In this document: positions 1 through 5,602 of the stretch, piece after piece
Layout: each line of letters begins with the position of its first letter
Numbering within the stretch: position 1 is the stretch's first letter
Origin: Bacteroidales bacterium
GTDB lineage: Bacteria > Bacteroidota > Bacteroidia > Bacteroidales > VadinHA17
Assembly (NCBI GenBank): GCA_016936695.1
Contig: JAFGXK010000015.1
Location: 1-8,952, forward strand
Direction of reading: 5' to 3'
Length of the DNA stretch: 8,952 bases
Notes under the pieces: model-generated
What the model was told of the DNA's origin: nothing
What the model saw: the letters and a program-made list of their open reading frames with translations, nothing else
Databases searched by the model: none
Position numbers and translations under genes: made by a program

Positions 1-507
1 AAAATGGGACTACAGGCCAGACTGATGTCGCAGGCTCTCAGAAAACTTACAGCCAATATAAGCAGGACCAACACCTCGTGCGTGTTCATAAACCAGCTAA
101 GGGAAAAAATCGGAGTGATGTTCGGAAACCCAGAAACAACAACCGGAGGAAATGCCCTGAAATTTTACGCCTCGGTCAGGCTCGATATCCGCCGGACAAG
201 CCAGTTAAAGGATGGTGAGGAGATCGTTGGCAACAGGACAAGGGTCAAAGTGGTAAAGAATAAGCTCGCTCCTCCGTTCAGAAAAGCTGATTTCGACATT
301 CTCTACGGTGAGGGGATATCACAGCTTGGTGAACTGGTAGATCTTGGGGTTGATTTCGATATCATCAAAAAAAGCGGCTCGTGGTTCAGCTACGGAGATA
401 CAAAGCTCGGTCAGGGAAGAGATGCCGTAAAGCAGATAATTAAAGACAACCCGGAACTCTATGATGAACTGAAGCTGAAAATATCCGAAGCTCTTAAAAA
501 GCAATAA
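1..507 (+). CDS. recA: Recombinase RecA, C-terminal half (5' end outside window)
   Basis: RecA is the cytoplasmic ATP-dependent strand-exchange protein of homologous recombination and the SOS response. The frame is open from base 1, so the ATG at base 4 is an internal methionine and not the start. The first residues (KMGLQARLMSQALRKL) align with about residue 163 onward of E. coli RecA, so Walker A and Walker B lie outside the window. Visible are FINQLREKIG, the DNA-binding loop L2 with GNPETTTGGNALKFYASVR, VKVVKNKLAPPF and the C-terminal domain with ILYGEGIS. The protein ends in a basic KISEALKKQ and lacks the long acidic tail that restrains E. coli RecA. The next gene starts 19 bases downstream on the same strand with no terminator visible between, so some read-through is likely. 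Identity is certain; only the N-terminal part is missing. Confidence 0.97.
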   Translation, partial: KMGLQARLMSQALRKLTANISRTNTSCVFINQLREKIGVMFGNPETTTGGNALKFYASVRLDIRRTSQLKDGEEIVGNRTRVKVVKNKLAPPFRKADFDILYGEGISQLGELVDLGVDFDIIKKSGSWFSYGDTKLGQGRDAVKQIIKDNPELYDELKLKISEALKKQ

Positions 508-526
508 AAAAAATAGCCCATCCATT

Positions 527-2593
527 ATGAAGACGACTTCTTACCTTTTGATGATTGCGATCGTCCTGATCCATGTTTCGTGCAAACAGAAGGCTCCCGA
601 AACAACTTCACGGGAGGCACCGGAGGAATTTAACACCAGCCTTACGGAAGAAGAAAAGGCAGGGGGTGTAATGACTCCGGAGATTATGCAGAAATTCGGC
701 CGGCTGGGAGCTTTTACCCTGTCACCCGACGGTTCAACCGTCCTGTACACAGTCACCCTTACCGATCTCCCGACCGAAAGAAGGCAGACCAACATCTACA
801 GCATACCTGTTGCAGGAGGAGAACCTGTTCAGCTGACAACCGCCGGAGGCAGCTCCCCCCAATGGTTTGACGAGGGAAAGAAAATTGCCTACAGCAGCGG
901 TACCGATCTCATGACCATGAATCCTGACGGATCGGAATTAACCAGGATAGAAGGCGCCTCCGGATTTGAGATCTTCAACATCTCACCCGACGGAAAAAAG
1001 ATTTTCTTCACCAAAAGAGTCAAACTCGACCAGACTGCCAACGAGAAGCATAACTTTCCAAAAGCAAAGGTCAGAATTATAAACGATCTGATGTACAGGC
1101 ACTGGAACTCATGGAGCGATTATTCGTACAGTCATATCTTTGTTGCCTCCTTCAGCGGCATAAGGGTGTCGGGCGAAAAGGACATTATGAAGGACCAGAA
1201 GTACGAATCACCCACCGCCCCTTACTACGATGAAAGAGAGATAACATGGAGCCCCGACGGGAAATATATTGCCTACACTTCCAAGAGGCTCAGGGGAATT
1301 GAAGACGCAAGAAGCACCAATACCGACATTTACCTTCATGAACTGGCAAGCGGAAAAGAAATCAATATCACTGAAGGCAACGGAGGGTATGACAGAAATC
1401 CTGTTTTTTCGCCCGATGGCTCCAAAATTGCCTTTCAAAGCATGGAAAGGAACGGTTATGAAGCCGATCTCGACCGCCTTTTTGTTTACGATATCAGCAG
1501 CAGAAACCGTATCTGGATATCAAATGGATGGGATTTCGATGTGGAAAATATTTCATGGGCCGATGACCAGAACATCTGGTTTAGCTGCTCCCACCTTGGC
1601 ACTTCACAGATATTCAGGATTAACCTTAATGCTAAAAAAGTTGAAAAGGTTACTGAAGGTGTCCATAACATGGGACCGCTCAACCTGAAATCGGGTGTAC
1701 TGGTTTCGGGAATTGCCTCTATGTCAATGGCTCCGGAAATAGCTGCCGTAGACATGACATCGGGTGAGATAAGACAGATAACAGCCATCAACAGTAATAT
1801 TTACGAGTCGGTCAGGATGGGAAAGGTGGAGGAAAAGTACATTAAAACAAAGGACGACAAGGACCTCCAGATGTGGGTGGTCTTTCCTCCCGCATTTGAT
1901 CCTGCGAAAAAATACCCGGCACTCCTTTTCTGCAACGGCGGACCCCAGTCGACACTCGACCAGTTCTGGTCGTACAGGTGGAACCTCCAGATGATGGCGG
2001 CAAAGGGATATATTGTTTATGCCCCTAACAGGCGGGGTGTGGCCGGATTCGGACAAGCCTGGAAAGAACAGATATCAGGCGACTACGGAGGAGCCAATAT
2101 GCAGGATTATCTCGATGCAACCGACGCAATGGTCGCAGAACCTTATGTCGACCGGGAAAGAATGGCAGCTGTTGGAGCCAGTTACGGAGGATTCTCGGTT
2201 TACTATCTTGCAGGTATCCACGGAGGACGCTTCAAGGCTTTCATCTCACATTGCGGCATGTTCAACTTTACAAGCTGGTACGGCTCCACCGAGGAACTAT
2301 GGTTCCCCAACAAGGACATTGAGGGCCCCTACTGGAACAATCCGCTCAGCTACCAGTACTCACCCCACCTCAGGGTTGAGGATTGGGATACACCTATTAT
2401 GATAATAGTGGGCGCCAACGACTTCAGAATTCCATACACCCAAAGCCTCGAAGCATTCCAGGCGGCACAGATACTGGGGGTTCCGAGCCGGCTGCTTTTC
2501 TTCGAGGATGAAACCCATTTCGTCCTCAAACCTCAAAACTCCGTCATATGGCAGAGGGAATTCTTCGAATGGCTGGAGACGTACCTGAATTAG
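527..2593 (+). CDS. S9 family dipeptidyl peptidase, DPP5-like lipoprotein
   Basis: A serine exopeptidase of the prolyl oligopeptidase family (S9), probably removing dipeptides from oligopeptides in the periplasm or at the outer membrane. The 688 residues begin with a lipoprotein signal: a short basic start, a hydrophobic stretch at about 6-18, then Cys19 in HVSC. The -3 histidine is unusual for a lipobox. A beta-propeller follows, with SPDG-type blade motifs near residues 66, 153, 242 and 295. The C-terminal alpha/beta hydrolase domain starts at about 440. The catalytic triad is Ser552 in GASYGG, Asp632 in GANDFRIP and His664 in DETHFV. Length and conserved stretches (IINDLMYRHW, QISGDYGG, WDTPI) resemble Porphyromonas gingivalis DPP5 as I remember it (about 684 residues, prefers hydrophobic P1 residues). 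The ATG at 527 has no clear Shine-Dalgarno, but it is the start that places the signal peptide at the N-terminus. Exact substrate preference is inferred. Confidence 0.9.
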   Translation: MKTTSYLLMIAIVLIHVSCKQKAPETTSREAPEEFNTSLTEEEKAGGVMTPEIMQKFGRLGAFTLSPDGSTVLYTVTLTDLPTERRQTNIYSIPVAGGEPVQLTTAGGSSPQWFDEGKKIAYSSGTDLMTMNPDGSELTRIEGASGFEIFNISPDGKKIFFTKRVKLDQTANEKHNFPKAKVRIINDLMYRHWNSWSDYSYSHIFVASFSGIRVSGEKDIMKDQKYESPTAPYYDEREITWSPDGKYIAYTSKRLRGIEDARSTNTDIYLHELASGKEINITEGNGGYDRNPVFSPDGSKIAFQSMERNGYEADLDRLFVYDISSRNRIWISNGWDFDVENISWADDQNIWFSCSHLGTSQIFRINLNAKKVEKVTEGVHNMGPLNLKSGVLVSGIASMSMAPEIAAVDMTSGEIRQITAINSNIYESVRMGKVEEKYIKTKDDKDLQMWVVFPPAFDPAKKYPALLFCNGGPQSTLDQFWSYRWNLQMMAAKGYIVYAPNRRGVAGFGQAWKEQISGDYGGANMQDYLDATDAMVAEPYVDRERMAAVGASYGGFSVYYLAGIHGGRFKAFISHCGMFNFTSWYGSTEELWFPNKDIEGPYWNNPLSYQYSPHLRVEDWDTPIMIIVGANDFRIPYTQSLEAFQAAQILGVPSRLLFFEDETHFVLKPQNSVIWQREFFEWLETYLN

Positions 2594-2596
2594 GAA

Positions 2597-2631
2597 GGCA
2601 CAGGGCACAGGGCACAGGGCGAAGAGCGAAG
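2597..2631. repeat. Tandem 7-base repeats, GGCACAG type
   Basis: Directly after the peptidase stop codon come three perfect copies of GGCACAG (2597-2617), then two degenerate units, GGCGAAG and AGCGAAG, giving five consecutive 7-base units. The tract does not code in any convincing frame and contains no hairpin. It resembles low-complexity intergenic filler that I associate with Bacteroidota genomes; that link is from memory and is not shown here. Confidence 0.85.
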
Positions 2632-2641
2632 TGAAGAAAGT

Positions 2642-2704
2642 GGCAGTTGGCAGTCAGCAGTTGGCAGTCAATTTGTGATGTATTACAGGCTATAGGCGAT
2701 GTAT
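2642..2704. repeat. 7-base-phased repeat tract, RGCAGTY type
   Basis: Four tandem units, GGCAGTT, GGCAGTC, AGCAGTT and GGCAGTC (2642-2669), can also be read as two 14-base units differing at one position. In the same 7-base phase follow AATTTGT, GATGTAT (2677), TACAGGC, TATAGGC and a second GATGTAT (2698), so the period persists although the unit sequence changes. The tract is ten bases downstream of the GGCACAG array, in a different phase. Function is unknown. Confidence 0.75.
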
Positions 2705-2738
2705 GCTGCAGTTGATCAGGCATCTCCAGGAATTAATC

Positions 2739-2776
2739 TCTGCGAAAATCAGCGTCTTCCTCTGCGTAAATCTGCG
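2739..2776. repeat. Spaced TCTGCG repeat between convergent genes
   Basis: TCTGCG occurs at 2739, 2761 and 2771, with the variant TCAGCG at 2749, giving spacings of 10, 12 and 10 bases, about one helical turn. AT-rich linkers separate the units. A T-rich run follows and the end of miaA lies 20 bases on, so the element would be in the 3' untranslated part of miaA mRNA, as CGCAGA repeats. I remember similar TCTGCG/CGCAGA repeats scattered between genes in Bacteroidota and some other phyla. There is no stem-loop strong enough to call a terminator. Confidence 0.65.
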
Positions 2777-2795
2777 AGAAATTTCTTCTTCTTTT

Positions 2796-3731
2796 TTATT
2801 CTATTAACCTGATTACAAACTCCACTTTATCTTCGATGGGCAATTCACCGTCGATCCAGTGAATAACAACACCTCGCCGCTCCATTCCGCGGAACCAGGT
2901 CATCTGCCTCTTGGCAAACTGATGTATCGCAATTTCAAGTGAGCTAACCATCTCATCGTATTCCATCTTTCCGGTAAGGAAAAGAGTGATATACTTGTAC
3001 TCCAGCCCGTAATAGATAAGTGTTTCGGGATCAATGCCGCGATCAAGCATTTTCTGCACTTCCTCTACCATACCCTCCTCAAGCCTGGCTTTAAGACGTG
3101 CGCTGATCCTTTCCCGCCTGGCCTCACGGCTGTACAATACTCCTATCACCAGGGGCTTTGTGACAGGGAATCCCGCAACCGTCTCACCATGATCAGCAAG
3201 GTATTTTTCAATTTCAATGGCCCTGACAGCCCTCTTTCTGGTGTCAATATCGGTGACGTTATGGAGTTTCCTGTATGTAGAAAGGATCGATGTCAGTTCT
3301 TCCATGGTCTTGTCCTCAAGCGACTTTCTAAGAAAGGGATCGGGAGGTACCTCCGGAAGCCTGTAACCCGAAACCACAGAATCAATGTACATTCCCGACC
3401 CTCCGCACACAACAGGAAAAATATTCCTTTCCCTCAAATCCGCCATAATCCCTGTGAAGTCGCGATAATACTCGAAAAGGCTGTAGCGGTAACCCGGATC
3501 CCTTATATCGATCAGGTGATAAGGTACCTTAATCCCGTCAACCACATAGTCGTTGTAATCCTTTCCGGTCCCGATATCCATATGCCTGTAAATCTGGCGC
3601 GAATCGGCACTGATAATCTCGCCTTCGATCCTGATTGCAAGCCGGGCCGCGAGGCCTGTTTTTCCGGATGCTGTGGGACCCGTCACCACCACCATGTCAT
3701 ATACGGACGATCTCTTTTCAACTTCCATCAT
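2796..3731 (-). CDS. miaA: tRNA dimethylallyltransferase, divergent MiaA form
   Basis: MiaA transfers a dimethylallyl group to N6 of adenosine 37 in tRNAs that read codons starting with U. The 311 residues are normal family length. The P-loop GPTASGKT is at 18-25, SADSRQIY at 41-48 holds the catalytic Asp43, YHLIDIRDP is at 71-79, CGGSGMYID at 109-117, and the C-terminal QFAKRQMTWFR at 271-281. It departs from the textbook form: GTAKP is replaced by GTGKD (54-58), and the usual GYRQ/GYKE segment is GLEYK (242-246). I take it as a divergent MiaA clade; a function other than tRNA prenylation is possible but not indicated. Two ATGs are adjacent at the start (3731 and 3728). The gene is divergent from the Yip1-like gene and convergent with the peptidase gene. 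Confidence 0.9.
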   Translation of the reverse strand: MMEVEKRSSVYDMVVVTGPTASGKTGLAARLAIRIEGEIISADSRQIYRHMDIGTGKDYNDYVVDGIKVPYHLIDIRDPGYRYSLFEYYRDFTGIMADLRERNIFPVVCGGSGMYIDSVVSGYRLPEVPPDPFLRKSLEDKTMEELTSILSTYRKLHNVTDIDTRKRAVRAIEIEKYLADHGETVAGFPVTKPLVIGVLYSREARRERISARLKARLEEGMVEEVQKMLDRGIDPETLIYYGLEYKYITLFLTGKMEYDEMVSSLEIAIHQFAKRQMTWFRGMERRGVVIHWIDGELPIEDKVEFVIRLIE

Positions 3732-3771
3732 GCAGAATTCATCAGAACAAGCAAATTACCATAAATTTACT

Positions 3772-3779
3772 TAATTTTG
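3772..3779 (+). promoter_or_regulatory. Possible Bacteroidota -7 promoter element
   Basis: TAATTTTG fits the Bacteroidota -7 consensus TAnnTTTG exactly and lies 21 bases before the ATG of the Yip1-like gene, in the 69-base divergent region shared with miaA. A -33 TTG at the expected distance is absent, so support is partial. On the minus strand a weaker TAATTTG could serve miaA. Confidence 0.4.
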
Positions 3780-3800
3780 AACCACTAAATCAGTTCGCAG

Positions 3801-4382
3801 ATGGATTTTAAATTTCTGGCTGACACTGTCAGGAACATTATCCTTAGCACCCTTAAAGAATGGGATGCAATTTATGCCAGGAACAAGCCTTACAGGTTGT
3901 TTTCGCGAAGTCTTTTCTTTCCCCTGTTGATACTTGCCTCAATATCAACTTTCCTTGGATCTTACCTCTTCACAAACACCGAGCTGACTAACTTTTATTC
4001 GGTAATTACCGGACTGAGGTACTTCGCAGTGATTACAATAGTTGTATACGGAACAGCCCTGGGCATGAGAGAAATGATGAGATCATTCGGATACGGTAAT
4101 GATTTCGGCATAGCTTTCAAGATCGTCTGCTGCTCCGTCGTCCCCCTTCTCCTATGTCAGATTCTAAGCCAGCTTATTGAATCATTCATCTTCGTTAACA
4201 TTCTGGCTTTTTTCGGTTTTTATATCCTTTATACAGGAATCGAAAGAATGTTGTCGCCGTCGGAGTCAGACCGCCTGAAACTGATGATCGGGGTTCCGTT
4301 GATCTTCTTTATTTTGTTCATCCTGACCGGAAGAATCATTACTCAGATAACGGACAAATTCTATTTCTCATTTTTTGCCTGA
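3801..4382 (+). CDS. Yip1-family integral membrane protein
   Basis: A 193-residue inner-membrane protein with about five hydrophobic segments, at roughly 37-56, 72-90, 104-124, 127-146 and 160-180. The cytosolic N-terminus carries NIILSTLKEWDAI, a pattern typical of bacterial Yip1-domain proteins (ILxSPxxEW). No catalytic motif or signal peptide is visible, and the molecular role of bacterial members is unknown. The ATG at 3801 follows a promoter-like element and no earlier in-frame start is convincing. smpB begins 8 bases after the stop codon, so the two genes are very likely co-transcribed, although no functional tie is known. The family assignment rests on the N-terminal pattern and topology and is moderate. 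Confidence 0.75.
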   Translation: MDFKFLADTVRNIILSTLKEWDAIYARNKPYRLFSRSLFFPLLILASISTFLGSYLFTNTELTNFYSVITGLRYFAVITIVVYGTALGMREMMRSFGYGNDFGIAFKIVCCSVVPLLLCQILSQLIESFIFVNILAFFGFYILYTGIERMLSPSESDRLKLMIGVPLIFFILFILTGRIITQITDKFYFSFFA

Positions 4383-4390
4383 GATTATAA

Positions 4391-4849
4391 ATGAGAACAA
4401 ACGGATCCGATATTGTAATCAAAAATAAAAAGGCTTCTCACGATTATGAGTTCCTTGAAAAATTCATTGCTGGAATCAAGCTGACGGGAACTGAGATAAA
4501 ATCAATAAGGGCAGGCAAGGCGGCACTTACTGATTCCTTCTGCCAGTTCACAAACGGTGAGCTTTACCTGAAAGGAATGCATATTGCCGAATACTGGTGG
4601 GGAAACCTCAATAACCACGATCCGATGAGGGAGAGGAAACTTCTTCTGAAGAACAGGGAACTGAGGAAGCTGGAAAGGAAAGTTAAGGAATCTGGACTTA
4701 CAATAATAGCAATAAAGGTTTTCATCAACCAAAGAGGGCTGGCAAAAGCCGAGATCGCCATCGCCAAGGGCAAAAAGGAATATGACAAGCGCGAAACGCT
4801 CAAGCGGCGCGATGCCGACAGGGAGCTTGACAGAGCAAGGAAAAAATAG
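4391..4849 (+). CDS. smpB: SsrA-binding protein SmpB
   Basis: SmpB binds tmRNA and brings it to ribosomes stalled on mRNAs lacking a stop codon, where its C-terminal tail occupies the decoding path. The 152 residues are full length. Family motifs are NKKASHDYEF (12-21), LTGTEIKSIRAGK (31-43), HIAEY (64-68), NNHDPMRERKLLL (74-86) and the basic KGKKEYDKRE segment followed by the lysine- and arginine-rich tail. The ATG at 4391, close behind the Yip1-like gene, gives the expected N-terminus. The tmRNA gene ssrA is not in this window. The stop codon abuts the stop codon of the opposing LOG-family gene. Confidence 0.97.
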   Translation: MRTNGSDIVIKNKKASHDYEFLEKFIAGIKLTGTEIKSIRAGKAALTDSFCQFTNGELYLKGMHIAEYWWGNLNNHDPMRERKLLLKNRELRKLERKVKESGLTIIAIKVFINQRGLAKAEIAIAKGKKEYDKRETLKRRDADRELDRARKK

Positions 4850-5566
4850 CTAGAAGTTCGGGCTCAGCAGGTATCTCGAGTAGAACTTTGAAATATACTC
4901 AACAGCCTCGTCAGAAGTATCAACCAGTGTAAAAATATCAAGGTCCTCAGGAGAAATATTGCGTTCCTCGGCAAGCATCACTTCTTTAATCCAGTTTATC
5001 AATCCGGTCCAGTACTTTACCCCTACCAGGATGATAGGAAACTTCCCGATCTTTCTTGTCTGTATCAGGGTAATTGCCTCAAACAACTCATCAAAGGTCC
5101 CGAAACCGCCGGGCAGCACGATGAATCCCTGGGCATACTTCATGAACATCACCTTCCTGACAAAGAAATGGTCAAAAGTAATGAGCTTGTCTGAATCAAT
5201 AAAGGCGTTTGCGCTTTGTTCAAAAGGAAGATCGATGTTTATTCCGACCGACTTTCCGTTACCCTTTTTTGCTCCCTTGTTTGCTGCTTCCATTATCCCG
5301 GGACCTCCGCCGGTTATTACGCCATATCCGTTCTGAACAAGTTTATATGCTATATCCTCAGCCAGCTTGTAATATTTGTCATTATAATGTGTTCTGGCGG
5401 ATCCGAAAATTGAAACGCAGGGACCTATCCTAGCCAGCTTCTCAAATCCTTCAACCAGTTCCGAGATGATCTTGAAAACCCTCCACGAATCGGTAACATG
5501 TATTTCGTGCCACGATTTCTGTGCAAACGCATCCACGATAGGATCTGCGTGTTTTTCCTCCTTCAT
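4850..5566 (-). CDS. LOG-family (TIGR00730-type) nucleotide phosphoribohydrolase
   Basis: A predicted cytoplasmic Rossmann-fold protein of the lysine decarboxylase-like/LOG superfamily. Members characterised as LOG cleave the N-glycosidic bond of cytokinin riboside 5'-monophosphates or other nucleoside monophosphates; the old 'lysine decarboxylase' label is generally regarded as wrong. Visible are SIFGSAR (52-58), GGGPGIMEAAN (86-96), FVRKVMFMKYA (135-145) and the signature LPGGFGTFDEL (151-161). At 238 residues it is longer than the roughly 190-residue plant-type LOG, with about 45 extra N-terminal residues before the first strand. It is the last gene of the probable transglycosylase-uvrA-LOG operon, 36 bases after uvrA, and may also have its own promoter at 5587-5594. 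The substrate cannot be told from sequence; a link to cytokinin-like prenyl nucleotides from MiaA-modified tRNA is speculative. Confidence 0.88.
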   Translation of the reverse strand: MKEEKHADPIVDAFAQKSWHEIHVTDSWRVFKIISELVEGFEKLARIGPCVSIFGSARTHYNDKYYKLAEDIAYKLVQNGYGVITGGGPGIMEAANKGAKKGNGKSVGINIDLPFEQSANAFIDSDKLITFDHFFVRKVMFMKYAQGFIVLPGGFGTFDELFEAITLIQTRKIGKFPIILVGVKYWTGLINWIKEVMLAEERNISPEDLDIFTLVDTSDEAVEYISKFYSRYLLSPNF

Positions 5567-5586
5567 AACCTCTTTTTTGTTGAATT

Positions 5587-5594
5587 CAAATATA
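5587..5594 (-). promoter_or_regulatory. Possible -7 promoter element for the LOG-family gene
   Basis: Read on the minus strand, TATATTTG matches TAnnTTTG exactly and lies 20 bases before the LOG-family ATG, in the AT-rich 36-base gap after uvrA. No TTG is found at the expected -33 distance inside the uvrA end, so it may be chance in AT-rich DNA or a weak internal promoter. Confidence 0.35.
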
Positions 5595-5602
5595 AATAAA
5601 AT

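Noticed and set aside
1269..1688. A 139-codon plus-strand frame inside the peptidase gene
   Set aside because: It is an out-of-frame reading of the conserved propeller region and has no homology that I recognise.
2013..2402. A 129-codon plus-strand frame over the peptidase catalytic domain
   Set aside because: The catalytic Ser region is read in the peptidase frame; this frame is a shadow rich in Ser, Thr and Arg.
2777..2797. Possible intrinsic terminator between the peptidase gene and miaA
   Set aside because: There is a T-rich run and the short palindrome AGAAATTTCT, but no GC-rich stem with a loop, so a terminator call is not supported on either strand.
3189..3764. A 191-codon open frame on the plus strand opposite miaA
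   Set aside because: It lies almost wholly inside the well-supported miaA on the other strand, its composition (many His, Arg, Pro) is that of an antisense frame, and no family motif is visible.
4850..5566. Lysine decarboxylase as the function of the LOG-family gene
   Set aside because: The PGGxGTxxE signature belongs to the LOG phosphoribohydrolase superfamily; there is no PLP-dependent decarboxylase domain.
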